DNA of 64,000 nucleotides, taken from contig CM060953.1 of NCBI GenBank assembly GCA_030765055.1, positions 23,843,794 to 23,907,793 of the forward strand, read 5' to 3'. The stretch comes from Mantis religiosa. Taxonomy: Eukaryota > Arthropoda > Insecta > Mantodea > Mantidae. Position 1 is the first letter of the stretch; each line of letters begins with the position of its first letter. Below are positions 31,172 through 43,278 of this stretch, piece after piece. The notes under the pieces are model-generated. The model had not been told where the DNA came from. It worked only from the letters and a program-made list of their open reading frames with translations, and did no database searches. The translations under genes and the position numbers were made by a program.

Positions 31172-31450
31172 TATTATTGGTTATAATCATGAAACTTAGG
31201 AGTTAATCCAAATTCAAAACACTGTATTAATTGCTAATCTTAGTATTCCTAAACATACTTCCCCTATACTTCCCCTAGGGGAAGGGATCTGTCCCACTCA
31301 GCTGCAAGTACAGATGTATTATTTTATCTTGACAGGAATCCTGCGCGGTAGGGATGAGTAGCAACTGTGGTGGGGATAGTTCACCTATCGCCACAATGCG
31401 TCACACGCGTAAGATTACGAGAGGGGAGGGCGGTGCATAAGGTGTCCAAA

Positions 31451-31962
31451 TCAAATTTCATTATCGAAGACAGTTTTGCAGCTCTTATAAACTAAGTTGT
31501 AATTCTTAGTATGGTAGTACTCTCCACGCTTTTGTTGGGTCTTAAATAGTACATAGGCATTTGGAACAAAATCTTGTTCTCCTCCAGCAGGTATGATAAA
31601 CAACCGTCGGCCTTTCAGTATCGCTGCAGAGTCCCTGTAACGTATTTCACTCCAGGCATATGGTCCAGTATGTGCTGTATTTATATAAGTTTCATCCATA
31701 TAAACTATATAAACTTCATTTCGATATCTCCGAATATTTCGTAAATACTTAAGTCTCTTTGCACGTATGGTGCGATGTTCGATTAAAATTTGTCTGTCAC
31801 GGTTAGTGTATTTTTTTTTCTTCAAATAATCCTAGCTTCAAAAGAACTCTTCCTAATGTGCAGACACTGCCTTGGAAGTCAGTAGAATTTTTACCTTCAT
31901 CAGCACTTTCTTTAAAGTTGGTCTTTGTTTTCTGTGCTTTAAAAATTATTCACAGTTCGCCT
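31451..31962 (-). pseudogene. DDE transposase relic, DETxI type
   Basis: From about 31962 down, one frame gives STDFQGSVCTLGRVLLKLG. After a shift inside an A-run (TTCTT-rich on the plus strand near 31810), the ORF 31451-31825 gives RAKRLKYLRNIRRYRN, VYIVYMDETYINTAHT, KGRRLFIIPAGGEQDF and NAYVLFKTQQKRGEYYHT. The order matches an arthropod family with a first catalytic Asp in YxDET followed by GKGxRxxxxHAG and DYH. Its second and third acids are missing. The N-terminal relic at 53033-53365 may be from the same family. Confidence 0.65.
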
Positions 31963-32685
31963 AACTACTTCTGAATTAAAACATCCAAATTAGATTTTGT
32001 GCATGTTCTTAATCTTTGAACATAGATTAGTATAGATTAGATCCTTCTCTATGCGGTTTTAATAGTTTACACTGAAACTGCGACAAATAAGGTAGGGATT
32101 GCGGTTCAAGAACCGACTGCGGTTTCAGCACCCAAGAAAAAACAAATAATACAACAAATGGCCAATCCATCTAAACCTGTCATTTGAATTTTTCGTTCGA
32201 ATAGCTTTCTGGGGAAAAAATCATTCAGATGAAAAGTGGTTTCAAGTTCTTGGACTAAAAATAAAGTTTCCGCTTCCATTCGCTTTGGACATTAAAAAAC
32301 AAATGGAGAAATATTTCGCATCAGTTGTTGCTACATGATGTGGAACACATTAATCAACAAGGGTCGCAATGATTTCAAACAACATTGCATAGAGAGAACA
32401 CAATTTTATTTATCAAATATTTATAAACATTCCCATTGGATTTCCGAAATCACAAAGTAATCTGTCAACCATGCCTTCTTAACACTTCCGTCTCATATTC
32501 TTACGGTGGAAACAGATTTTCTTCATTCCAGTCGAACTGGGTAGTTTCGTTGGTTAAGTGCTGGTCTGCTTATCTCAAAGTCGCGGCTCAAATCCGATTC
32601 ACACCAATGTTTTTACGTTTGTTTAAAAGCGCCTGTTCTGTTTCAGTATAGTTACTAGAACGAAATTTAGGTACATGGAGACGCA
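31963..32685. other. Mostly unassigned, one tRNA-like stretch
   Basis: Near 32536-32600 GGGTAGTTTCGTTGGTTAAG, GCTGGTCTGCTTATCTC and GGCTCAAATCCG resemble a tRNA D-arm, anticodon arm and B-box in order. The T-stem and acceptor do not pair, so it is a relic. The rest shows nothing that I recognise. Confidence 0.4.
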
Positions 32686-33243
32686 ATTTTTTTTTTAATT
32701 TACGTCCTCCAAAGTTAGGTCATTTTGGTTGATGAATGAGACGATGCTCAAATGAGTCCAGGATCCATAGAACTTAGACTTACCAGACATTCATCTTTCA
32801 GGATAAGCGAAAACCTGCAACGTTAAGTCATATCGGACGATGAATGAAATGATGTTCAAATGAGTACAGAGTACACAGAGCTTAGAGTTACCAGACATCC
32901 ATCTTTCAGGATAAAAAGAACCTCCAACTTTAAGTCATATCGGACGATCAATGAAATGATGTTCAAATGAGTACAGGGTACATAGAGCTTAGAGTTACCA
33001 GACATTCATCTTTCAGGATAAGAGAAAACCTCCAACTTTAAGTCATATCGGACGATGAATAAAATGATGTTCAAATGAGTACAGGGTACATAGAGCTTAG
33101 AGTTACCAGACATTCATCTCTCAGGAAAAGGGAAAATCCGGGATAAAATCTTATCCAGATATCTGACCCTGACCAAGTTTCGAACCAGTAACCTGTTAAA
33201 TGTAAGGCATACGCGCTACCATCTACGCTACAGAGGCGGGCCT
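32686..33243 (-). mobile_element. Family V SINE with its body repeated four times
   Basis: The minus-strand tRNA-like head (33180-33243) and the usual end (TTTACGTCCTCC at 32700) flank four body units, at about 32706-32813, 32814-32920, 32921-33028 and 33029-33135. The period is 107-108 bp. Each junction joins the end block CGTTGGAGG to TTTTC-CTTATCC, skipping the head. The same junction recurs in 41530-42630. Confidence 0.92.
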
Positions 33244-35575
33244 GGAGACGCTAATATGATAGCACGTTAAAAAAAAACAAAATGTTTATTAAATAGTAAG
33301 CATTTGTTCCTCCAGTGCTGGCAACCTAACAAAGAACGTTTAACATGTTTATTATTATCAGTGGGAAGATGATCATATTTGAGAGTTGAATTTTGCTGTT
33401 TAAATTGTATCTGGATCTTTTCCTCCCTTTTAAAAATTGTCTTTTGTTCGATACAAACTTTGAAGTATATTTTAAACTAACTTCACAATCGGCTAGAGAA
33501 TTGAAACTGATAAACGTCTGCCAATGCAATATAAATTATAAATTACCACTTCACAAAAAAAAAAAAAAAAAAAAATAGAAAACAATATTTTCTTTCTCTA
33601 AAATGGCTAACAGTTTTAACACACCATATGATTCAGTTATTTTCATGACAAAGAAAATATCTCGCAAGGTGGTGAAAGCCAAGAGCTGAATCCCAAAATT
33701 ATAGTACCCACCAGTTATCTGACGACATCGCAGCTGAAGTGTGATCGACGTCAAATTAGAAAGAGCAAGTCGTCTTCAAGCAAGGTGATAGAGAAATAAA
33801 ACAAACAGGTCTAGTAGCAAAACTGTTTTCCCTCAAAGTCGTGGAAGCACTACCCAAGAGACCGTTTTACTTTGTGAGTTTACATTAGAGTTTTCCTCGC
33901 GTCTTGCTACGGTTCATGTCTCCCAGCTCTCCAGGCTGATATAAGGGTACAACGAACTATTAGTGTATCTAGTCACACCTAGCTTTCGTTATGGGAACCA
34001 ACTTTCCTATCGAGTGCTACATCTAAACAGATGATGGGGCTCCAAAGAGCTCACATCAACAATGTAGAAAATAAGGGAGGATATATGCAAAGTGGTACCT
34101 CAGTAGTCGTGATGCTGAGGACATGAGATCAAGGTGAAAGGCGAACAGTCTGCTCCTCTTGCAGCACTGTTGAACAAGGTTGGACAGTTAAACCTCTACG
34201 CTTCCACTACTACACTGCGAATAGTCTTGGCCAATGGAGTTGATCACCCAAGGGAAGGAACAAACTGTATTTTCAACGTCGAGGGAGTTGCGGCAGTTCA
34301 CGTTTATGCCACTTCCACATTGCTAACATCCTAGTCATTCCAGTAGTTCTCTCAAACAGTGAGCTGTGTCGTAAGGTACCAGGGTGTATTCTCGATGTGA
34401 CAAGACGTATAGCAGTTCACGGCTGTGCCCATCGGTTTCTGTAACGCATCAGCTACCTTTCGGCGGCTGACGGTGATCAATGGGATGACTTACGATCCAT
34501 GCTTGATGTACCTGGACAACATTAAAGTCAAAACAACTTGTTGCAGAGACCACAAGCAGCCAACCTGAAGCTGAGCATGAAGAAGTGTCATCGAACACTA
34601 CAGTAACTAGATTTCTACTGTCACCTTCATTGCTGTTTTCTTTACAGGGGGCTATTCATCATTCATGTTACCGATAGGGCTGGGATATATTAAACTATAA
34701 TCTCCCAGGATGCCTCAGGAAGATTTTGGAAAAACATTCCCTATCGTAAAAATGAAAAATGTTTCTATTCTCAAAAATGACTAATGATTTCGTTTAAATT
34801 ACTATATATTTAAATCATTTTCATATAAATGAAATGTATATATTAAATTTTCTGGAAATAGACCCTGAAATCCCTTTATTCTCTAAGATTTTTGTAATAC
34901 TTGTAATGTAGATAAGAAAATGTATTTCCGTTTGTAAGCAACTCGTTTCTTCCGATGATCATGGGGCAACAAAGCAGTTTCCATTTCATATCACTAATTA
35001 CTAAAGAATTAATAAAGATATGCAAACCAGTTATTGAATACTAACACTTGGAGTTATGAAAGAAGGGCACGACTTATTGATAATGTCATAGAATAGAAAG
35101 AATAGCAGTAACCTCAAAGAATATAAATAGTTGATGCACTCTTAAAGGTTAAAAACAAAAGCTAGTTACATTTTACTCCAAAGAATATTCATAGTTGGCA
35201 ATGGCATAACGAGTTTAAAAGGCAACAATCGATTTGTGTTATATTTTGTTTCCTTAATTGACATTTAACAAATATTTCAAATATATAAGCAATAAGTGTC
35301 AGAAACTCTGCATAACCTTCACTGTAATTCTGTAGATGCATGAGTTTGAGTTTTATGGATGCCAAATCTTTTTACGTACGGAAGTTTCGCTTTATTTCTT
35401 TTGTATTATGTTGGCAATGCATGCCAAATAATTGTATAAAGAGAGAAAATGGTTAATATTAAAAGTTAGAGAACCGATGACATTTTTTCTATGCTTGTGT
35501 TTTACAAAGAAAGTTAATTTACTGGCGTGGGAATGTGGAATATTATTTCAGTGCATACTCAACCAGTGATACGGA
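33244..35575. other. No recognised feature; poly(A) at 33555-33577
   Basis: A run of about 23 A lies at 33555-33577. The part 33730-34620 has a more balanced composition but no frame longer than about 70 codons with a motif. It may be an old unrecognised repeat. Confidence 0.4.
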
Positions 35576-36053
35576 GATGATATAGAATTGAGAGAAGGTT
35601 ATTTCCAGCAAGATGGAGCAACGTGCCATACATCTAATGACACCATGGAACTTGTAACCAGTTTCTTTGATAATCGAATAATCTCAAAAGGTCTGTGGCC
35701 TCCCAGTTCCCCTGACCTAACCTCACCGGATTTTTTCTTGTGGGGGTATCTAAAAAATATATTGTACAAGAATAGGCCACGGACAATTGATGTTCTCAAG
35801 GAATCCATTCGAACCGAAATAAGTGACATTGGCGAGGATACTCTCGGTAAAACTTCAGAGAATATGGTGAGACGAGTACAAACATGTATAGATGCTGGTG
35901 GAGGACACTTCCAACATTTTCTCTGAGATGTAAATAGTGTAATGTAATCTACCAATTGTGTATTATATTCTCTCAAAGTTGTACGCGTGTCCTGTTATTG
36001 GTTCAAAAGTTATGGCCTATTGAATTGGTTCAGGTTTATATGGATCGCACTAT
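35576..36053 (+). mobile_element. DDE transposon right half with transposase fragment
   Basis: The ORF 35588-35926 is clean for 112 codons: REGYFQQDGATCHTSND (second Asp), FDNRIISKGLWPPSSPDL, TSPDFFLWGYLKNILY (last acid region), TEISDIGEDTLGKTSENMV and GGGHFQHFL at the stop. The non-coding 3' end, ATAGTGTAATGTAATC to GGTTTATATGGATCGCACTA, matches the arms of 11056-11763. The left half is missing. Known family: insect IS630/Tc1/mariner transposases with the PPRSPDLTPPDFFLWG signature. Confidence 0.85.
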
Positions 36054-36477
36054 ATTTCTGTACTTTGTGAACACGGTGAGCTTTAATGTAATTAGTCATC
36101 ATGGGACCAAAATGAAGCTACAAGGTTTAAAAATTAGTCACTTTATCTAAATATTATTCGACCAAAGGTTAGTTATACACTACCTAGCATTTCTAGACTC
36201 TACAAAAATATAAGCGGCAAAGAAAATGATTCACTTAAAAAATTTGGATCAAAGAAAAACAATGTCATAAGAACGTTAGAAGTAAATGAAGGTAAAGAAC
36301 CACCCTATAGTAATTTGTGAGGTAATGGGTCAATAAATTAACAGACTATACATTGGCAGTAAGGGATCTTAATGTAATTTTATCAGCAATTTTCTTGGAA
36401 GCACTATGGTTTTTTCTCCATTTATATCCCGCGTTAGCTTCAATGGTATGCAGCCTTTCGTATTTGGAAGGTATATA
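36054..36477. other. No recognised feature
   Basis: AT-rich, no frame or repeat identified. Confidence 0.4.
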
Positions 36478-36692
36478 AGTTTTCTTCGTATCGGACGTGA
36501 ATTAAATGGGTGAAATGATGCTCCAATAAGCCCATGGTCTGTAGAGCTTAGAGTTACCAAACATTCGTCTTTGAGGATAAGGGAAAACACTGACAAAATC
36601 TTATCCAGATAACTTGACCTGACGGAGATTTTAACTCGGGACCTCTTGAATATGAGTCAGATAGACTACCACCTATGCCACAGAGGCTGCCG
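36478..36692 (-). mobile_element. Family V SINE, 3' end missing
   Basis: TTCTTCGTATCGGACGTG through AGGATAAGGGAAAACACTG to CTATGCCACAGAGGCTGCC. The last block (CGTTGGAGGACGTAAATT) is absent. Confidence 0.82.
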
Positions 36693-37608
36693 CAGGAAGG
36701 CATTGTCGTGGACAGTGGTTTTGTCACACACATAGTCATGCCACTGCAGAAACATCAGACGGTAAACGAACCCCTGTCCCGCCTGAGCAGCCTTGATACA
36801 GTTTCCGTGGTGTCGGAACGATAATAATCAATCTAGAGTTGAGATGCATCCTTGTCTCTCTTCGTGCAGAGAGTCCATAAAGCAGGCCTAGAGGCCAACA
36901 TCCTCCGCTTCTTCCATTATAAAAATGCGATGACCCGGGGGCCATTGTGTTGCTAAGCCCCCGGGGTGCATGCGGCTCACGTCTCAGGTGCCCGCCCCCG
37001 TGTGTGCCTCCCCCCCAACTTTCTCATTGTCTTACCTCCATCCGTAAACAAAGCAGGTAGTTGTTGGTGCGTTAACTTTCTGAATCTTCTTCTTCCTCCT
37101 ATAACAAAACTTTCCTTCCAGGTTTACTGCCAACGGATGCAAACCAGGAGAATCTTTTATGTGATCGCGCGGAGAAATATCAAATGCGAATCACATCACA
37201 CACCACTACAACCATTTCTTATATTATTTTTATGTAACACGACAACGATAAACGATAGCAAGGTGGGAGGTGGGAGTTAAAATTTAGTATTTGCAAAAGT
37301 TTATGACTGGAGACACATGTTTGGTTCTCGATAGCGATGTGGGGATCTTCTCCCGCTATGAGACCTGGTTTGAGATGCTCAGGGTTCCTGAGGAGCTATT
37401 TAGTTGAGAAGTAGTGGCCCCTGGTGGCGATATCGGCCGAAAGGGATCATTCTGCACCCTACTGATGACGCCTATGGGGCACGATGGTGGACGTAGCGGC
37501 CAGGCGGCTCCTGTGCCTCGTAATGAAGTTATACACTTGCAATAATTTGGCAAACACTTGACAGTTCCACGTGTTGAACCATACCTGTCCTAATTACTGG
37601 AGTTAGAG
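36693..37608. other. GC-richer unassigned stretch with a strong hairpin
   Basis: A 9-bp GC stem (CCCGGGGGC at 36933-36941 and GCCCCCGGG at 36957-36965) closes a 15-nt loop. Frames at 36736-37280 and 37356-37553 lack motifs. The composition, richer in GC than the neighbours, suggests an unrecognised repeat. Confidence 0.4.
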
Positions 37609-37855
37609 TGTAGTGTAGTGTTGAACGCCCGCTTTAACTACATACGGCACCGCAGGCGGTGACACTGATGATACATGAGATGAAGATGGAGCACCGGTGG
37701 AATGAGATGGCGGGGGAAACCAGAGGTCCCGGAGAAAACCCGCACCAGCGCCGTGTTATCCACTACAAATCTCACTTTGCGGTCGCCTGGGATCGAACCC
37801 GGACCGCCTTGGTGAGAGCCAAGCGTTCTAACCACTGAGCCACGGCGTGGCCTTA
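37609..37855 (-). mobile_element. Family G SINE with 11-bp target duplication
   Basis: A complete family G copy. TGGAGTTAGAG is repeated at 37598-37608 and 37856-37866, fixing the ends. The B-box has one change (CGGGTTCGATCCCAG region reads CGAACCCGGACC on the plus strand). Confidence 0.93.
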
Positions 37856-37866
37856 TGGAGTTAGAG

Positions 37867-39243
37867 GTACACACAATTATGAGAAAGTCATTTATACTAC
37901 TTGGATTTGTCGCATAAAATTGAATTTTCCTTTCTTTGCATAACAACGATTTTCAGTTGCAAAGAGTATATAATATTTGGAATTTAGAAACAATAAAAAT
38001 AACATCACGAAAATGGTTACATACAAATGTATTTTAATATAAATTGTCAGCTTTAAACAGGTTATTTTATTTTTCCTGAGTACAGTGATATTTTGTCTAT
38101 TTCTTAGAGTTTAACAACTGTACAAAAGTTGTATAAAATGACGACGAATTCCCGCTATTCTCAGAAAATTTTAGGTATATTTGTTATTTCTGGTGCAAAT
38201 ATTTGTAGTAAAAATAGTTACGATTTTTTTTTTTTTTTTTTTTTTTTTAAGAAAATCATAAATAGCCATTTTTATCCGCTGCCATAAGAAAAACACATCA
38301 TTACGTGATACTTTTGTTACTGGAAAGCAAATCTTTTACTGCTAGACATGAATAATCTCTACAAAGAGTCTAATTATCTCTACCCAGAGTCAATATAGCA
38401 GGTGAAATATAAAATAAAGTTAAAATTTGCGAGACAAAAGTGCATCATTCTTAGGCAACGCCTACTCCAATGTAGTGGCAAAGACATTTGACTATCGATT
38501 ACCTCGTAGATGGCTTAGTCCGATGTTCAATTTTTCTTTAGTTACCTGAAAAACAAGAAACGTACATCTTACACCTATTAAAAATATCAATTCTATATCT
38601 TTTGTAAAATAATAATTTTAATACTTTTATAACTGATAATTCAACTCGATTTTTTCCTAGGTAATGGATACAATTGCAGCGAGGTTTGATGTTATTCATG
38701 CTTGACGCTAATGCCTCGGGCGTTACATATTTTCACTCACTAATAAATATCAAACAACAGCATGTCCCACAAATATGATAGCTATTTCCCATGGGAGAAA
38801 TAGTTTAGAGTGTTTAACTTTATAGGGGATTGCCTTAATTTTGAAGCGCTCAGAAGCAGAAGTTGCTAAGTCACTGTTTCAAAATTGCACATGAGAGTTG
38901 CTCAAAGCTTTCAAAAGTAATTTTAAATAACAAAATAGTAATGCAAGTGAAAGAATTTTATATGATGGGTCCGTTTGGAGGTACACAGTACTGTGTTGAA
39001 GCGTTTCTTACAGTTTGACATTAGCATGTGTGACAGGATATTTCATTATTAGGACTTAACCACTTTTAATTTAAAATGGATGAAAGGTTGTTAAGTCACT
39101 TGACTTAAGAGCTTCTGATTCTTAATGTTAGAGTTTTTCTATTATACAATACTATAATATGTAGTCATGAATATTCACCAATGCATCTCTACTATGGACT
39201 AATCCAGTATGCATTTCATGGATTGACATACAACATCAAAACA
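37867..39243. other. No recognised feature; poly(T) near 38225-38248
   Basis: Strongly AT-rich. A T-run of about 24 lies at 38225-38248. Confidence 0.45.
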
Positions 39244-39525
39244 TCACTCCATCTCTACTACATCATCTTCAACTACACTTCCACATGTCATTGTGTCATA
39301 AAATGTGCTACCTTCTGGCAGAGTGACATGTTCCAGTAGTGCATAAACATCGTAATATTTTGCCTTCTTAATCTTCCGAAGTCTATCTGGTGTGTTTTTT
39401 GCACTATTATATGCCTTGTGTAAGTCTTGCAGCCTCACTCCTCTCCTCAAGAGAGACTGGGAACGATAAAGTGAGAAAGACATAGCGTGACAAACTTCTC
39501 GTACACACCCTCTTTGGAAATACAC
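39244..39525 (-). pseudogene. Unrecognised 93-aa frame, possibly transposon-derived
   Basis: The minus-strand frame reads RSQSLLRRGVRLQDLHKAYN, then KYYDVYALLEHVTLPEGSTF and YDTMTCG, with an acidic end EDDVVEME. It has an even amino-acid composition and lies in a GC-richer island. KYYDVYALLEHV...FYD resembles a short module seen at the end of some arthropod transposon ORFs, but I cannot name the family. It could equally be a host exon. Confidence 0.3.
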
Positions 39526-39566
39526 ACCCCGGATTAAAGTGAATTTAGGAATACTTCTTACATGGT

Positions 39567-39600
39567 CATTATCATCATCGTCGTTGTCGTCGTCGTCCTT

Positions 39601-39685
<85 letters not shown>

Positions 39686-39687
39686 AC
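39567..39687. repeat. (CAT)n microsatellite
   Basis: About 40 ATC/CAT trinucleotides, with TCG variants at the left and CAA at the right end. Confidence 0.97.
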
Positions 39688-39730
39688 AACAACATCATTT
39701 TCTGTGCTACCAAACTACAGAGTAAAATGA

Positions 39731-41117
39731 GGTAGCGTATTGCATTAAAATATTCGATGACAATATTTTAACAGAGATCTTAAACGTTTTCAGGTCCCTT
39801 GACCAATAATAATAATTTTTAAAAAAGCTTTCCTGTGTCTATATGTCGTTCTTTTTCTTTTATTTTAATTTATAAATGCTGTTCTCAGCGTTCCTTTTAT
39901 ATAAGGTGTGAAAAGCGTTTAATTTTGCCCAGAAGCCTTTTTTCGGACTTGAGGTTCTTTCACCTTCCATAAATCTAGAGACGGGACCACCGGCTTTACC
40001 TTCCTTCCGACGGGAACCATGCTAAGAAATTTTACGCTCGAAAAATATGCGTCAACGAACCAGCACGCTAACCCTAAGTCACGGAGGATGACGTGTGTGT
40101 ATGTGTATGTAGCATAAATAATGTTTTCGACTAAGTCGAAACTTGGTATTTAAGTTCAACAAATATGCGACACAAAGATATTCCAGAAAATTTCCTCACC
40201 TTAAAACTACCCTTTATTTGCCAAAATGTTCAATATTTTTAAACTGTTAAACAAATACTGACAATTTTGATTAAAATGGTGTTTATATTTAAGATATTTA
40301 CACGACAGTTAAAATGTATAACTGTAATTTTATGAATAAAATTTTATGATCTCTTCGTTACTTAGGCATTTTCTATAAACCATAAGAAATGTACAGATGG
40401 AGAACTATTGAAATATTAATTTTATTTATAATAACCTTTCTGTTTCATCAACCATTCCAACACATCCGTTATTACTAAAGTCGTGCATACTTTGACATTT
40501 TCGCTATTCAGTTGTTTCAACTGAAGAGAATTTAACAACAATCAAACATACGACTATCTACTGTTTTCTTATGCCCCACTTGCATCTACAACGAACTGTA
40601 TAATGAAACTATGAGAGAAAGTTATGTAAATTTAAGCACATAAGAATGTTTTCGTAATATACTGGAAAATAAAGTTTACCCAGACGTAATTGGGGTTAGG
40701 TTCCCCCAGGATCATATGCATACATAATGTCAATTATTATGAAAGGAACTTAGGTTAGGTTAGTAGAGTAAACTGTTGCAGAAAACCCAGTGGGAGTCAG
40801 TACATGGGTAAGCTGTGACCTCTAGATAACAAAACGAAATCCTCTCCTGACAAATCCCACCTCACTTTTGACAGTTTGACATCTTCCTCGCATGGATTAC
40901 AACCGGTCGCTAATGGCCATGGCTACCTTAAATCTGAGAGCACAATGTCTGTCATTTCATATCGCTTTCATAATCACTCTGAACCCAAGGTCCTTGTGGA
41001 TGAGTTTTTGTCACCATTAAACCAGTACAATAGACACGATTAATAGCGGGCAATGCATAAGCCGCCACTAAAGTAGTTGTCTAACGTGTATATCAGAACA
41101 CCGGAAGAAATACCAGT
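39731..41117. other. No recognised feature
   Basis: AT-rich. A short GGTTAGGTTAG near 40752 is too short to be a telomeric array. Confidence 0.45.
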
Positions 41118-41250
41118 CAGTTGGACACATTAATGTCGTGATAGTACGTTGCCATGGTAACTCAGTAGTTAAAGCGGAGACCGAGATATCCGTGTTTCCA
41201 ATCCTGAATATGGCACTGCATTTTACAGTCTGATTCTACAATCTAAAATA
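41118..41250 (+). repeat. Family P tRNA-like repeat, degenerate sense fragment
   Basis: CAGTCAGTTGGACACATTAATGT, TGCCATGGTAACTCAGTAG and ATATGGCACTGCATTTTACAG follow the order of the family P core with many changes. Confidence 0.65.
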
Positions 41251-41529
41251 CTTATTGTTATTACATATGGAACCACTAATACTCTCTGAAGAAAATGAGA
41301 TACTCTACAGAAGATATAAATATATTATTATACGAATTGTCATATTACTGAAGCACAGACGTTCACGAAGGAGATAAAAGCTCAGAATTTAAGATTCTGG
41401 ACACAATATGGTATATTTTTGCTTAATAAAAAAATCTTTCTCTATTTAGAACCAATGTAATTTTTTACCCTGTATCTTTTCAAATGCCCAGTGTGTCTGA
41501 ATGACGTTCAATATGTATCGAGATGTTTG

Positions 41530-42630
41530 GAGTTATCTATATAAGGATATATCCTGGTTTTCCCATATCCTAAAAGATGAATGTCTGGTAACTAAGGTCG
41601 ATGGACCCTGGAATCATTTCCACATTATTTCATTCATTGTCCGATATGACTTAACGTTGGACGTTTTTCCTTATCCTGAAAGATGAATGTCTGGTAACTA
41701 AAGTCCATGTACCCTGTACTCATTTGAACATTATTTCATTCATCGTCCGATATGACTTAACATTGGAGGTTTTCTCTTATCCTTAAAGATGAATGGTAAC
41801 TCTAAGCTCTATGTACCCTGTACTTATTTGAACATCATTTCATTCATCGTCTGGTATGACTTAACGTTGGAGGTTTCCCTTATCCTGAAAGATGAATGTC
41901 TGGTAACTCTAAGTTCTGTGTAAACTGTACTCATTTGAACATCATTTCATTCATCGTCTGGTATGACTTAACGTTGGAGGTTTCCCTTATCCTGAAAGAT
42001 GAATGTCTCGTAACTCTAAACTCTGTGTACCCTGTACTTATTTGAACATCATTTCATTCATCGTCCGATATGACTTAACGTTGGAGGTTTTCTCTTATCC
42101 TGAAAGATGAATGTCTGGTAACTCTAAGCTCTATGTACCCTGTACTCATTTGAACATCATTTCATTCATCGTCTGGTATGACTTAACGTTGGAGGTTTCC
42201 CTTATCCTGAAAGATGAATGTCTGGTAACTCTAAGTTCTGTGTAAACTGTACTCATTTGAACATCATTTCATTCATGGTCCGATATGACTTAACTTTCGA
42301 GGTTTTCTCTTATCCTGGAAGATGAATGTTTGGTAACTCTAAGCTCTATGTACCCTGTACTCATTTGAACATCATTTCATTCATCGTCCGATATGACTTA
42401 ACGTTGGAGGTTTTCTCTTATCTGAAAGGTGAATGTCTGCTAACTCTAAGCTCTATGTACCCGGTACTCATTAGAATATCATTTCATTCATCGTCCGATA
42501 TGACTTAACGTGGAGGTTTTCTCTTATCCTGAAAGATGAATGTTTGGTAACTCTAAGCTCTATGTACCCGGTACTCATTAGAACATCATTTCATTCATCG
42601 ACCGATATCACTTAACGTTGGAGGACGTTC
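41530..42630 (+). mobile_element. Family V SINE body array, about ten 107-bp units
   Basis: Begins inside a SINE at GAGTTATCTATATAAGGAT, just after where the B-box should be. Body units follow, with the GACTTAACG mark at 41648, 41754, 41858, 41965, 42072, 42180, 42287, 42395, 42502 and about 42609 (spacing 104-108, mostly 107). It ends with the normal SINE terminus GTTGGAGGACG. The internal junction is GGAGGTTTTCTCTTATCC. Neighbouring units share point changes (CGTCTGGTATGAC; AAGTTCTGTGTAAACTG), so copying continued within the array. Confidence 0.93.
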
Positions 42631-43278
42631 ATTGAAAACAAAATAGCGTTGCAATGCAATAATTCTCAAATTGTTATGACATTTGGAACATAAGCCGCTT
42701 AGAAGCTTTATTTTATAATTTGATCTACGAGTATTTTGTTGAAGATATAAGTGTCCGTAAGTAGTGAAATTATAGTTTTTAATTAAAATGTGTAAATAGA
42801 ACAAAAGATGCACGTAGCTTATGATTTCATTAGACAGAAAAATCTGTATCAATCCTTAATTGTATATGTGTTATGGAACTTTTATATATGCTATAAGGTT
42901 CTTAACTGAAAAATAAAGTGGGGACTGACTGAAGGACAAGTGTGAAATTTTGTAGAAACACTACGTGTGTGAATTAAACGTTAGAAACAATCCTTACTGT
43001 CAATGAGCAATATTAAAAAAACGAAATCATAAATATGACATCATATTTAAGTCAAAATATAAATGGAACAAAACAGCTCTGACTTTTCACACTCATCTGT
43101 TTGTCTCTACTCTACAAACCTTTCCTACAAACGCTTTTCATTTATCCTTACCCATAGATTGTTATACATTTCACACGTAAAGCAGAAATAAGGCAGACGG
43201 CTTAAGCATTGGCCAAATCCTTGAAAATTTCAACTAATAACAGAAATATTTCGGAAATGCATAACTATACAAAAATAT
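42631..43278. other. No recognised feature
   Basis: AT-rich spacer. Confidence 0.45.

Noticed and set aside
39539..39730. Poly-serine protein
   Set aside because: It is the translation of the (CAT)n microsatellite.
40746..40762. Telomeric TTAGG repeat
   Set aside because: Only about two units of GGTTAG-type sequence are present.
41530..42630. CRISPR or centromeric satellite
   Set aside because: The units are SINE body and the array ends with the SINE terminus. With about ten copies it is local, and no evidence links it to a centromere.
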